Assembly: GCA_937872225.1 (NCBI GenBank)
Contig: CALMRZ010000015.1
Coordinates: 1-64,000, forward strand
Reading direction: 5' to 3'
Length of the DNA stretch: 64,000 nucleotides
Source of the DNA: an uncultured Spirochaetota bacterium
Lineage (GTDB): Bacteria; Spirochaetota; UBA4802; UBA5550
Shown here: positions 53,759-63,134 of the stretch, piece after piece
How positions within the stretch are numbered: the first letter of the stretch is position 1
Layout: the number at the start of each line of letters is the position of its first letter
The notes under the pieces: generated by a model
Seen by the model: only the letters and a program-made list of their open reading frames with translations
What the model was told of the DNA's origin: nothing
The model's database searches: none
Made by a program: the position numbers and the translations under genes

Positions 53759-54718
53759 TCAAGTGACCCGGATACCCGATTTCAGCTCTTCCAGCTTATC
53801 ATAGAGAATGTTCTCATACACGGTATAGAGCTTCTGTTCCTCGGCGCCCGGATACATTGCCTTTACCTTCGACACCAGCGTCCTGAAAGGCGTCAGCTTT
53901 TTGATGTCCCTGGTGGCTTCTATCATTTCCTTGATGCTTGCTTCGTCCTTCTGGAGGAGGCTGTGATAAAACTTGAAGGAATTAAGAAGGTCGAGGAGCA
54001 TCGTCTTGTTTTTCTGAACGACCGGGTCTCTTTCCTCCCTGCCCAGGAGGTCCTGGATGAAACTGAGGATGTATTCGGTGTCGAGGGCCGTTATCTCAAA
54101 GTCCAGGAGGAGCTGGTTGATCTTCGCCAGGTCCATGGACCGCAGATGAATCCGAGCAAGAAACACGGGGTTTGACGACATCATGTTTATGTTCATGACC
54201 CGGTCCGAATCCGGGATCTGGAGCCGTTCCGCCAGAAAATAGTTGTTCGCCAGCTCCACATAGACGATCTCGTTCACCTTGTAGCGGTTTTTTATTATTA
54301 TGACGTCGTTCGGCGTGACCGCGTCGTCCACCACCACGTAATCGGGCTGGATGCTCACGTCAATTTCGCGCACCATCTGGGCAACGTCGTGCACCAGCAT
54401 CATCCGCACCGGTATCGCGTCCATTTCCTTGTCGGTCGCAAGAAAAAAGAACTTCGTCTTTAAGTCCCGCACGTCGCGGTAGGGCACCACGATCTCGCCG
54501 TTTCGGATCTTCAGCAGGACGTAACCGCGGTCGTATTCCCTTTTAATATCGAAGGTCGATCCGACGAAGATGATGACCGGCACCGTGTGGAGGAGGCTCC
54601 GGCATTCCTTGTCAACATAGATCGATTTTCCCTTCTTGTCAAAGGCGAGGAACTGCCACTTGTCAAAGAAAATCTTCAGGAGGTATCCCTTCGGCGTTTT
54701 TTCTTCGATAAAATTCAT
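53759..54718 (-). CDS. Unknown 319-residue cytoplasmic protein
   Basis: No family recognised. The first half (residues 1-150) is beta-rich with IYVDKECRSLLHTVPVIIFV, YDRGYVLLKIRNGEIVVPY and RYKVNEIVYVELANNYFLA, which resembles small beta-barrel or RNA/nucleotide-binding domains. The second half (about 180-319) is helical with EYILSFIQDLLG, LLDLLNSFKFYHSLL and PFRTLVSKVKAMYP. No signal peptide or membrane segment is seen. GGGAGGG lies about 9 bases before the ATG. It begins 3 bp after the DUF2461 gene and is followed by a terminator. Confidence 0.7.
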   Translation of the reverse strand: MNFIEEKTPKGYLLKIFFDKWQFLAFDKKGKSIYVDKECRSLLHTVPVIIFVGSTFDIKREYDRGYVLLKIRNGEIVVPYRDVRDLKTKFFFLATDKEMDAIPVRMMLVHDVAQMVREIDVSIQPDYVVVDDAVTPNDVIIIKNRYKVNEIVYVELANNYFLAERLQIPDSDRVMNINMMSSNPVFLARIHLRSMDLAKINQLLLDFEITALDTEYILSFIQDLLGREERDPVVQKNKTMLLDLLNSFKFYHSLLQKDEASIKEMIEATRDIKKLTPFRTLVSKVKAMYPGAEEQKLYTVYENILYDKLEELKSGIRVT

Positions 54719-54721
54719 CTG

Positions 54722-55420
54722 TCAGGAAACCCTCCCGGTCAGGTTAAGGAGCCATTCATGAACGGGCGCCATGTTGCCGTAATGCCTGCGGCAGAATGGA
54801 ACCAGTTCCGGTGAAAAAAGCTCTTTCGGTACCGGCATCTCTATTCCCGCCCAGAGGCCATTGTAAAGAAGATACTCGGCATTGGCATGGTCGGCGGGAT
54901 ATCCCCGCGGGACCTTTTTGAAAAAGGCGCCCCCCAGGCCATAGGGCCCTTTCTCCAGCACCTTCTTCACCGCCCGGTCAAGCCCGGGGCCGTACGTGCG
55001 GTGCACCACTGAATCCCGGTACTCCTTGACCATGTGTTTAGGAAACATGTAAATCCCGGCCCCCAGCATGAGGGTCTTCGGCTCAAGGTGAAAGTAATAG
55101 CCCGAGCACTCCATCCGGGGCCCCCGCCCCTCCCAGAACCAGAGGGCGAGGTTGGTCTTGAAGGGCCGCTTGTCCCGGGAAAAGCGCACGTCCCTGTAGA
55201 TCCGGAATATTGATTTATCCGTCCTCGGGTCCGCATGTATTCCCGGCGACCGGCGGGACAGCGCCTCGCCCATGGCCGTCACGAACTGACGCGCCGGAAC
55301 CATGACGTTCTCCTCGTATTCATTGCGGTGCTGTTCAAACCACTGCTTGGCGTTGTTTTTCGCCAGGTCACGGTAGAAGGCAAGGCACTCCCTGGGAAAC
55401 CCGCTGAATTTCGATGTCAT
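54722..55420 (-). CDS. DUF2461 family protein
   Basis: About 232 residues. FLRDLAKNN-like LAFYRDLAKNNAKQWFEQHR at the start, DPRTDKSIFRIYRDVRFSRD, KRPFKTNLALWFW, GYYFHLEP and GAGIYMF are the family markers of DUF2461 (TIGR02453), whose function is unknown. ATG 55420 follows GGGGG by 8 bases; a TTG at 55450 overlaps the upstream stop region and looks worse. It lies between two unknown genes on the same strand, with 16 bp to one and 3 bp to the other, so the three probably form an operon. Confidence 0.87.
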   Translation of the reverse strand: MTSKFSGFPRECLAFYRDLAKNNAKQWFEQHRNEYEENVMVPARQFVTAMGEALSRRSPGIHADPRTDKSIFRIYRDVRFSRDKRPFKTNLALWFWEGRGPRMECSGYYFHLEPKTLMLGAGIYMFPKHMVKEYRDSVVHRTYGPGLDRAVKKVLEKGPYGLGGAFFKKVPRGYPADHANAEYLLYNGLWAGIEMPVPKELFSPELVPFCRRHYGNMAPVHEWLLNLTGRVS

Positions 55421-55436
55421 TCGGTCTACCCCCGAT

Positions 55437-56189
55437 TCATCCACGGGCAAAAATGGTGCGTTTCCGGTAGCGTTCCAGTTCCGTTTTGAACATTTCAGCG
55501 ATGCCGGTAATGTCCTTGAACTGTTTTACCATGAAGAGCGTCTTTACCACCTGTTTGATCTTGGTGTCGTCCTGGAGGTCGGCCATCTGCTTCTGGCTCG
55601 CCGTGAAAATCTCATCGGTATTGTGGAACGTTTCCCTGATGATATCTTCCACGTTTTTCGGCAGCTTGTTGAACGGCGCGCCGGTCCGGTAATGGATGTT
55701 CTTTATGATCAGCGCTATCAGGATCATCACCGTGCGCTTCCGGTCGGCTTCCCGGTCGCTCATCATTTTTTCAAAGGCGGCTATGATGGTCTCGTTCTTT
55801 TCCTTGATCGCGTCCATCAGCTCGAACCGTACGTCCTCGGGAAGCTTGTTGAAGGACGGCGCGTGGTGTGGGTAAAATACCTTCAGGTACTGGGGGGACA
55901 GCATTATTTTTCCCGCAAGCGAATCGGCGGTCGACGAACCCTGGACGTAGCTCCTGAGGTCATCGATCCTCATGTCAAAAAGGCTGGCGGCTGAGGAAAG
56001 AAACGGCGGCTTCTCGATAGTGCCCAGGAGGAGCTCAATGCCGCGGTTTTCGTTTTTTTCAGTAACGAAAAAATAATCCATCAGCATGGCGATGAACTGA
56101 TCGCCGGCGCTGCCCGCATGGCCTTGGTCCTCCACCATTTTCAGATATTCGTCGATAAGATTGTTGAAGCTTTCGCCCTTTTTTGCCAT
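55437..56189 (-). CDS. Unknown helical protein
   Basis: A 250-residue, mostly helical, charged protein with no recognised family. Notable segments are FNNLIDEYLKMVEDQG, MLMDYFFVTEKNENRGIELL, SPQYLKVFYPHHAPSFNKLP and a repeated FNKLPxxV motif (about residues 115 and 175), which hints at an internal duplication. No signal peptide or transmembrane helix. GAGGGGG lies 1-7 bases before the ATG. It heads a three-gene cluster with the DUF2461 gene and the 319-residue gene. Confidence 0.7.
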   Translation of the reverse strand: MAKKGESFNNLIDEYLKMVEDQGHAGSAGDQFIAMLMDYFFVTEKNENRGIELLLGTIEKPPFLSSAASLFDMRIDDLRSYVQGSSTADSLAGKIMLSPQYLKVFYPHHAPSFNKLPEDVRFELMDAIKEKNETIIAAFEKMMSDREADRKRTVMILIALIIKNIHYRTGAPFNKLPKNVEDIIRETFHNTDEIFTASQKQMADLQDDTKIKQVVKTLFMVKQFKDITGIAEMFKTELERYRKRTIFARG

Positions 56190-56282
56190 GCCCCCTCGGC
56201 CCCCGTGGAACGCGTCCCGGGCCGGAGATTCCGGCCTGGTTTTCCATATTCTAGCTGCTGCCGCTAATTAAATCAAGTAAAA

Positions 56283-57266
56283 TTACGCCCTCGCATGCAC
56301 ATCGGCGGCAGTGGTGTCAAAGCGCCCCGCTTCGAAATAACGGTAGCCGATACCCGCCACCATCGCGGCATTATCGGTGCAGAGGGGCGGCGAGGGGATG
56401 ATGATCTCCTCGACATCGCGTTTTTCTTCTTCAAGGAGCGTCCGTAGTCTCCCGTTGGCCGCGACACCGCCGGCCACCACGATGGTTCTGATACCGCGGG
56501 ACCGGGCCGCGTCAAAGGCCCGCCGCACCAGTATTTCCAGGACCCTCTCCTGGAAGCCGTAGGCCAGTTCAGCCCGGTCGGCCCCGGGATTCTGCTTTAC
56601 GTAATTTATAACCGCCGTCTTGATACCGCTGTAGGAAAAGCGCAGGTCCCCGGGCTCCGGCAGGATCTTCGGGAATATATTTTTTTTTCCCCCAGCGGTG
56701 CGCGCGAGCTTTTCAATAACCGGGCCTCCGGGGTATCCCAGGTCCAGGAATTTCGCCACCTTGTCATAGGCTTCCCCCACCGCGTCGTCCACCGTCCTCC
56801 CGATGACCTCCATCTCACCGATGCCGCGCACATGATAGAGAACGGTGTTGCCCCCCGAGACCAGCAGGCCGATATACGGGAATACAAGGTCCCGGCCCTC
56901 GAGAAAGGGCGCATACAGATGCGCCTCGAGGTGGTTTGCCGCGATGAGGGGTATCCCCAGGACGTACGAGATGACCTTTGCCGACTGGAGCGCTATAAGG
57001 AGCGATCCCACCAGGCCCGGCCGGTTTGTGGCAGCCACGTAGTCAAGGTCCCCGAAACCCAGGCCGGACTCCCTCAGGGCCTTTTCAATCAGGATATTGA
57101 TGGTTTCCAGGTGGGCCCGCGAGGCGATTTCCGGCACCACGCCGTAGTATTCCCGGTGGAGATCGATCTGGCTGGAGATGATGTTCGAGAGCACCAGCCT
57201 GCCGTTTTCCACAACGGCAGCCGCCGTTTCGTCGCAGGAACTCTCGAGTCCGAGTCCGATTGTCAT
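56283..57266 (-). CDS. tsaD: tRNA N6-adenosine threonylcarbamoyltransferase
   Basis: A 327-residue TsaD/Gcp protein of the ASKHA fold. It transfers the threonylcarbamoyl group to A37 of ANN-decoding tRNAs together with TsaB and TsaE. GLESSCDETAAAVV, VPEIASRAHLE (the metal-binding HxxxH region), NHLEAHLY, LLVSGGNT and GGVAANGRLR are all conserved. Its length fits. It starts 10 bp after ctpA's end on the same strand, suggesting joint transcription. Confidence 0.95.
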   Translation of the reverse strand: MTIGLGLESSCDETAAAVVENGRLVLSNIISSQIDLHREYYGVVPEIASRAHLETINILIEKALRESGLGFGDLDYVAATNRPGLVGSLLIALQSAKVISYVLGIPLIAANHLEAHLYAPFLEGRDLVFPYIGLLVSGGNTVLYHVRGIGEMEVIGRTVDDAVGEAYDKVAKFLDLGYPGGPVIEKLARTAGGKKNIFPKILPEPGDLRFSYSGIKTAVINYVKQNPGADRAELAYGFQERVLEILVRRAFDAARSRGIRTIVVAGGVAANGRLRTLLEEEKRDVEEIIIPSPPLCTDNAAMVAGIGYRYFEAGRFDTTAADVHARA

Positions 57267-57276
57267 GGATGGTGCT

Positions 57277-58647
57277 TCACTTCCCGCTGCTTATATGCCT
57301 GATGGCTTCATTAAGCTGCAGGTCAAATTCCATGTCATAGAGCGGCTTCTTCTTGAACCGGTACATCCAGTCCTTCAAAATATAGTTGGCCGTTTTATCG
57401 GGCAGGATCACGCCGTCCTTTGACAGAGCCGCGCGGAAGGAAGCCTTCGTTTCTTCCGTGTATTCGGTTTCCTTCCTGACAAACTGCTCCAGGATTTTCT
57501 TTTCCCGGACGATTTTCAGGTTTTTCATTTCGCTTTCCGAAAGCTTTTCAAGGGGCACCTCATAGTCGGGTTTGATCCCTTTTTTATGTATCAGTTCCCC
57601 TGAAGGGGTGTAATATTTGGCGACGGTGATGGCCACGCCGATATCGTCATCCAGGTTGAAGGATTTCTGGACCGATCCCTTGCCGAAGGTTTTCACGCCC
57701 AGGAGTTTTCCCCGGCCGTTGTCCCTGATTGCGCCGGCAAGAATTTCCGACGCCGACGCGGAACCGTTGTTCACCAGCATGACGAGGGCCCCCCGGTAGA
57801 TCGGCTCGCTCTGCGACTTGAACACCTGGACGCGGCCGCTGCCTTCTTTTCCCCTCGTTGACACGATGGTTTTACCGCGCTCCAACAAAAGCTCGGATAT
57901 TTCGATCGACGAGTTCAGGAGTCCGCCGGGATTGTTCCGCACGTCGATGACGATTTTCTTTATCCCCCTGGCGTTGAAAAACTTGAGCGCCTTGGTAACG
58001 TCCCTGGTCGTCTCGGACCCGAAATTCTTTATCCTTAGATAGCCGATGTTTTTTTCCTTGATGATGTCGTACTCGACGCTGGTTATCTTCACCGGCGCCC
58101 GTTCCAGCTCAAAATTCATCGCTTCATCAAAACCCTCGCGCCTGATCTGCAGCTTGACCGTGCTTTTCGGCAGGCCCCGTATCAGCTTCACTATCTTTTC
58201 AAGCTTCATCCCCTTGACGGCCTTGCCGTCGATGGTTGTGATGATATCGCCAGAGAGGATCCCCGCCTTCATGGCCGGGGAATCATCGATGGGCGTCACA
58301 ACAACAACCTGGCCGTCCTGAATGGTTATTTCAATGCCGACGCCCTGGAATTTTCCGGTGGTCATCTCCTTCAGTTCCTCGAATGATTTTTCGTCAAGGA
58401 AGCGGGTGAAGGGGTCGTTCAGAGAGTTAATCATTCCCCGAATTGCGCCGTAGAACATATCTTTCGGCGAGGCTTCATCGACATATTCGGTCAGTATGAG
58501 CTGATACACACGGTGAAAATAATCCAGATATTTGTGGGCAGGTTCAGTCGCCGACGACAGGAAGGAAACGTTGATACCGATAAAAAGCCCGGTTAAAAAT
58601 GCCAGTACCAGCAGGTGGAAGCGCCGCTCTTTTATTTTTTTAAACAT
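57277..58647 (-). CDS. ctpA: Carboxyl-terminal processing protease (S41)
   Basis: About 456 residues. An N-terminal signal anchor (FHLLVLAFLTGLFIGINVS) exports it to the periplasm. A PDZ domain spans about 95-175 (GVGIEITIQDG, MKAGILSGDIITTIDG, LIRGLPKSTV). The catalytic Ser is in NNGSASASEIL and the general-base Lys in GVKTFGKGSVQ, as in CtpA/Prc enzymes that trim C-termini of periplasmic proteins. GGAG lies before two adjacent ATGs (58650, 58647); the second fits spacing better. It precedes tsaD. Confidence 0.94.
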   Translation of the reverse strand: MFKKIKERRFHLLVLAFLTGLFIGINVSFLSSATEPAHKYLDYFHRVYQLILTEYVDEASPKDMFYGAIRGMINSLNDPFTRFLDEKSFEELKEMTTGKFQGVGIEITIQDGQVVVVTPIDDSPAMKAGILSGDIITTIDGKAVKGMKLEKIVKLIRGLPKSTVKLQIRREGFDEAMNFELERAPVKITSVEYDIIKEKNIGYLRIKNFGSETTRDVTKALKFFNARGIKKIVIDVRNNPGGLLNSSIEISELLLERGKTIVSTRGKEGSGRVQVFKSQSEPIYRGALVMLVNNGSASASEILAGAIRDNGRGKLLGVKTFGKGSVQKSFNLDDDIGVAITVAKYYTPSGELIHKKGIKPDYEVPLEKLSESEMKNLKIVREKKILEQFVRKETEYTEETKASFRAALSKDGVILPDKTANYILKDWMYRFKKKPLYDMEFDLQLNEAIRHISSGK

Positions 58648-58723
58648 CATGCACTCCGGTTGAATGAATAATAGGAAAGAAATATATAGGTAGTATGTAA
58701 TCTGTAAAGTAAAAAAGTTATAT

Positions 58724-58754
58724 AAAAAAGACCCCGCCGATGCGGCGGGGTCTT
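58724..58754 (-). terminator. Leftward intrinsic terminator of the cyclase gene
   Basis: On the - strand AAGACCCCGCCG and CGGCGGGGTCTT form a 12-bp GC-rich stem with a 3-base loop, and the transcript continues as a T-rich run. It lies 9 bp after the stop of the CHASE2 cyclase gene. Confidence 0.9.
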
Positions 58755-58762
58755 CGCCGGTT

Positions 58763-61519
58763 TTATTTTCCTTTCAGAACATACACCCCGTCCCAGCCGC
58801 GGGAAGGCGGGGTTTTGGCATAGGCGTCGCATCGCTCCACATAGACCCGGGAAGGGCCGTCGTCATCCACCACTTTCAGGGCCTGCTTGAACAGAAGCTT
58901 TGCCTGCTTCCAGTCCCGGTTCAGGAAGAACTCCCTGCCCTGGTTGTATTTCTCAAGCATTTCATAGATCCTGTCGGGGAGGGTCCCCTTCTTGCCCATG
59001 AGCTCGTAAATGGGGACCGCCTGGCTTTTGCCCACAACCCGTATCACATCGAGCTGGCGCGCTTCCACGATGTCCTTCACGCCCTCATAGGTGGTTCCGC
59101 TGATCATGACGCTGGTCTCATAGAACTTGTTGGCCCCTTCCAGGCGCGACGCAAGGTTGACGGCGTCGCCCATGGCGGTGTAATCCATCCTGGTCCGGGA
59201 CCCCATGTTTCCCACCGTGGCCTTCCCCGTATGGATCCCCATGCGGGCGTAAATAGGCTCCAGGCCGGCGTTCCTCCACTTCTCCTGCAGCTCCCGGAGC
59301 CGCTTTTTCATGTCTATGGCCGCCAGGCACGCCTTCGCCGCGTGGTCAGGCATGACGATCGGCGCCCCGTAAAAGGCCATGATCGAATCGCCGATATACT
59401 TGTCCACAGTGCCGTTATATTTCAGGATAATATCGGTCATTTCCGTGAGATACTCGTTCAGCCGCACGACCAGCTCCTTCGGCGACAGTTTTTCGGATAT
59501 GGTGGAGAAGGCCTTGATGTCCGAAAAGTATATCGTGATCTCACGGTCTTCGCCGCCCAGCTCGAGGGAATCGGGGTCCTTGATGATCTCGTCGATGACG
59601 GTCGGCGAGAGATAATAGGAGAAGGCGCCCTTGATGAAGCGCTTCTGGCTTTCCTCCTTCATGAACTTGATGGCCACGATCGCCAGTGACGGGAGGAACA
59701 GGGACAGGATGATGCCCAGCTGCTGGAACCACAGGTTGGCCAGGGCGAAGAGGAGTATCACCACCAGATTCAGCACGGTAAAGGTTCCCAGCATCGTGAC
59801 AAGGGATTTTTTCGCGTCCAGGCGCTGAATGATAAATCCCATGGCCACGGCAAGGGCAAGCATGATACCCAGGTTGATCGGCCAGTTCACCCTTTTAATG
59901 AACTGTTTCTGGATTATGGTGTTGATCGTGTTGTGGTAGGTGCCGACCCGGGCATAGACGTTATGGAGCGGTATTGACCCGATATCCTGCGTTCCCGCCG
60001 CCACAAGACCGGACAGCGCTATGGTATCGGACAAATTTTCAACCAGCAGGCCAAGATTCAAGGCCTTGTGCAGAAACTCCATCTTCTTCAATTCTTGCTT
60101 CTTCTCGTTGCCCGCTCCTTTTGCTATCTCGCTTTTGAGCTTTTTGATTTCCGCGGCATAATTATCCAGGTATTCAAGCTTGGCCCTGTTCATTTCATGC
60201 TTGATATCAGTTATCTCTTTCCATTTCTTCATGGTAGCCGCAGAGCTTCCCGGTACGGCGAGTTCGGCCCGGGCCTTCGCGAGCCGTTCGCTCAGTTCTC
60301 CCAGAAGCCTGTTCTTTTTCAAGGCCTCCAGCTGTTTTTTCAATTCGGCGATGCTGGCGGCCATGTTCTTTTTCATAGCATCATCGCCTTCTTTATATTG
60401 CTCGGTGAAACCCTCCAGCTGTTCTGTCATTCCGTTTATCTTCTCAGCCTTGATCTGGTCTTCCTCGTCATATATCTTTTTCACCATGCCGGCATACTTC
60501 GGGTATTCAAGCACGGCATAAAAAGGGATGTGCATAAAGGTTTTTTCAAAGCGGCCGCCCTTGTTCTGACCCGAACCGGCCCAGGCAACGTACATCATCC
60601 CCTTTAAATCGATGGGAATCGACAGGTCTTCGGTCTTCAGGGTGATGGGATGTATTGCTTTTTTCAGCACTATGTTTCTGCCAGGCGTTACCTCCACGCC
60701 GGTCAGCGGCACCCGGCACACGTCCATGAGCATTATCATGGCAAGGTTGAAATAGAGCCTTCCCTGAAACACCTTGACCAGCTGCACCTTGCGCACCGTG
60801 CCGTCAATGTCGGTATACCGGTTCACGAAACCGAAGCCGCGTCCCGTGCTCATGAATTCGGGTATGGGGTAGGAAATACTTTTGGTTTCAGGATCATCCA
60901 AGCTTTTCAGTTTTTTTATTTCGGCGGGGGAGAGCTTCACGGAAGAGCGCTCGAGGAATCTCTTCTGGGCCTTTTTGAAAGAATCTTTCTTCTGCCGTTC
61001 GAGAACATCGAAATTGGCCGGCTCGTCGGTGAAGGTGTATGATAGGACGACCCGGTTGGACGAGGCGATGCTGTCGGCGAAAATCTTGTCCTTGTTTAAG
61101 CCCGCCGATTCGAGGTCGGCGAGCGACAGGCGGTTCCCCTTCCGCACCAGGGCCTCAAAGGCCTTGTCATCAATGGTCTTCGGGGTCGCATCGAGGAACA
61201 TCATATCAAAGCTGACCTGCGACACGTCGAGGTCCTTCATCGTGTTAAGCCCCTCGGCGTAAAGGTTTCTCGGCCAGGGATACTGGCCGACGATGGTCAG
61301 GCTGTTCTCGTCGATGTCAAGAAAGGCCAGCCGCTCCCATTCCTTTATCGAGGGGCGCAGTTTGAACCTGAGGTCATAGAGGTTGAGCTCGAAGCGCTCG
61401 TACACGACGGTGAAGCAGAAGAGGACCACCAAAAGGTAAAACACCAGGGCCACGGCTATGCCAGAGAATTTGTTCTCCTCGATGAATTTGTTCGCGATGT
61501 CAAGATATTTCTTTATCAT
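58763..61519 (-). CDS. CHASE2-domain adenylate/guanylate cyclase
   Basis: A 918-residue membrane receptor cyclase. After a first membrane helix (VALVFYLLVVLFCFTVVY) comes a periplasmic CHASE2 sensor (DLRFKLRP, DENSLTIVGQYPWPR, VSFDMMFLD), interrupted by an extra Lys/Glu-rich coiled-coil region (about 370-480). Three membrane helices follow (about 555-635). The cytoplasmic class III cyclase is at about 660-835: YFSDIKAFST with the first metal Asp, VDKYIGDSIMAFYGAP with the purine Lys and second metal Asp, and MGDAVNLASRLEGAN with the transition-state Asn/Arg. A TPR-like tail follows. Signal: unknown ligand; product probably cAMP. Confidence 0.93.
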   Translation of the reverse strand: MIKKYLDIANKFIEENKFSGIAVALVFYLLVVLFCFTVVYERFELNLYDLRFKLRPSIKEWERLAFLDIDENSLTIVGQYPWPRNLYAEGLNTMKDLDVSQVSFDMMFLDATPKTIDDKAFEALVRKGNRLSLADLESAGLNKDKIFADSIASSNRVVLSYTFTDEPANFDVLERQKKDSFKKAQKRFLERSSVKLSPAEIKKLKSLDDPETKSISYPIPEFMSTGRGFGFVNRYTDIDGTVRKVQLVKVFQGRLYFNLAMIMLMDVCRVPLTGVEVTPGRNIVLKKAIHPITLKTEDLSIPIDLKGMMYVAWAGSGQNKGGRFEKTFMHIPFYAVLEYPKYAGMVKKIYDEEDQIKAEKINGMTEQLEGFTEQYKEGDDAMKKNMAASIAELKKQLEALKKNRLLGELSERLAKARAELAVPGSSAATMKKWKEITDIKHEMNRAKLEYLDNYAAEIKKLKSEIAKGAGNEKKQELKKMEFLHKALNLGLLVENLSDTIALSGLVAAGTQDIGSIPLHNVYARVGTYHNTINTIIQKQFIKRVNWPINLGIMLALAVAMGFIIQRLDAKKSLVTMLGTFTVLNLVVILLFALANLWFQQLGIILSLFLPSLAIVAIKFMKEESQKRFIKGAFSYYLSPTVIDEIIKDPDSLELGGEDREITIYFSDIKAFSTISEKLSPKELVVRLNEYLTEMTDIILKYNGTVDKYIGDSIMAFYGAPIVMPDHAAKACLAAIDMKKRLRELQEKWRNAGLEPIYARMGIHTGKATVGNMGSRTRMDYTAMGDAVNLASRLEGANKFYETSVMISGTTYEGVKDIVEARQLDVIRVVGKSQAVPIYELMGKKGTLPDRIYEMLEKYNQGREFFLNRDWKQAKLLFKQALKVVDDDGPSRVYVERCDAYAKTPPSRGWDGVYVLKGK

Positions 61520-61667
61520 GGCCGCACCTCGAATACACTACAACGGCCTGCCGACAGACGCGCAGGCCCCAAACCGTGCATAGTGGATATTCATCCCCCC
61601 GCCCCCTTCAGTGGGCGAAGGTTCTATGATTCCGGAGCAGACCATCCCCGGACGAATCACCATCAGC

Positions 61668-63134
61668 CTAGAAGCTGATGTTGAACCCGGCCATGACAAA
61701 ATGCCGGTACGACGTACTTGAAAAACTCGTCTTGTTGTACAGGTAATCATAATAATATCCGAAGGCCTTGCCCGGGATAAAGAATCCGTAATTCATGAAG
61801 AATGAAAAATCGGAGAAGATGAGCCATCTCAGCGATGCGTCCACCTCATGCCCTATTTCACGTGCCGGCTTCGTGGCGTCAAAGCCGTTGTTTATGGGAG
61901 ACCAGACGTGATGCTTCAGGTAATAGTAGTACTTGGCCGTTATGGTCATATTCTTGATAGAATAGATTTCCACCCAGCTGAATGGGGACAAGGCCACGGA
62001 GGCGCTGATCATGTGGATGTTTGCCAGGAGCGGCTTTAAGGCGTATCCTCCCACAAAGGTGCCGAAATAGAGGAAGCCAGCGTCTTTTCCCCACAGGTTG
62101 CCGTTGGGGGCCCGGTAGTCGCTCCTGTTAACATCCCCCGAGCCGAAGGCATACTGCGCTTCCAGCGCCGGTTTCGTGGTCACGTCGAAGTAATAGTTTA
62201 CTCTTACATTGGCGGCATAGGCATTAATACCCGTGCTAATCGGGTATCCTGATATGTAGCTCTTACCCTTCTCAATGATGAATTCGCCGAAATAGGAAAG
62301 GCCGCTCACAATGACCCCTTCCAGGCCCATGCCGTAATACTGGGACTGGTAACGGGTCCTGGTATTATAATACCTGACGCCAGGATCAAAGCCCGCCAGC
62401 ACCGAGGTGAGCAATCTGTTCTTGTTGTAGAATTCCTTGCCGAAATCAAACTGCGCGAGTCCGTAAAAGAAAATGGTCTGATTAAACCATGACGTAGATA
62501 CTTTACCGCCGGCAAAGACCCGCTTGGCGCCGGTGGCAAGGTCCGGATCGCTCAGTCCGTAGGGATTATCGTCCTTTACCAGCCATCCCGTCCAGGCCCC
62601 GAGCGCCTTAATATTGATATACTTCGAATAAAAATTGAACTCGGCACCATCGCCGCGGCCGTTCATGACAATGCCCGATCCAAGGAAGAAATATTTCCTG
62701 CCCGCGGTAAAATCCACGTTTCTGCGGAGCGTTGCCATGGCGATATAGCCGAGGTCAAGGTCAAGCACATTGCCGTTTTTCGCCGCCGCGGCACCCTTTT
62801 TGCTGATTACTGCGGTGTACGTATCCTTGCCGCGAATATACAGGTAACTGTTGTTCCAGAGATAGGTTTTGAACCAGGCGCGGAATGTCGTAACCTGTGT
62901 TGTCAGCTTGCTTCCGGGCGATTCCTGGTAAATGAATAACGGCGTTATCCATGCCCCGTAGGTGATCCCGCTGGAAATCATGTTTTTTTCCGATTGAATG
63001 ACCCGCATATCCTTGTCATTCTGCAGCTCCGGGAAATACTGGTCCTCTCCCGCATCTGTGGGAGCCGCCGATCCGGTCAGGGTGAACCCAACGATACATG
63101 CCAATACTGCCGTTATCACTGCCGCCTGTTTCAT
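61668..63134 (-). CDS. Outer-membrane beta-barrel, alginate-export-like
   Basis: A 488-residue exported protein with a signal peptide (VITAVLACIVGFTLTGSAA). The mature chain is rich in Tyr, Phe and Gly with alternating strands (YLYIRGKDTYTAVI, VDFTAGRKYFFLGSG, YGMGLEGVIVSGLSYFGEF, YFGTFVGGYALKP) and ends in GFNISF, the aromatic terminus of outer-membrane barrels. The pattern recalls alginate-export/AlgE-type porins, though that name is only a resemblance. Its ATG lies in the stop of the upstream gene (ATGA overlap), so both are co-translated and probably form one envelope complex. Confidence 0.78.
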   Translation of the reverse strand: MKQAAVITAVLACIVGFTLTGSAAPTDAGEDQYFPELQNDKDMRVIQSEKNMISSGITYGAWITPLFIYQESPGSKLTTQVTTFRAWFKTYLWNNSYLYIRGKDTYTAVISKKGAAAAKNGNVLDLDLGYIAMATLRRNVDFTAGRKYFFLGSGIVMNGRGDGAEFNFYSKYINIKALGAWTGWLVKDDNPYGLSDPDLATGAKRVFAGGKVSTSWFNQTIFFYGLAQFDFGKEFYNKNRLLTSVLAGFDPGVRYYNTRTRYQSQYYGMGLEGVIVSGLSYFGEFIIEKGKSYISGYPISTGINAYAANVRVNYYFDVTTKPALEAQYAFGSGDVNRSDYRAPNGNLWGKDAGFLYFGTFVGGYALKPLLANIHMISASVALSPFSWVEIYSIKNMTITAKYYYYLKHHVWSPINNGFDATKPAREIGHEVDASLRWLIFSDFSFFMNYGFFIPGKAFGYYYDYLYNKTSFSSTSYRHFVMAGFNISF

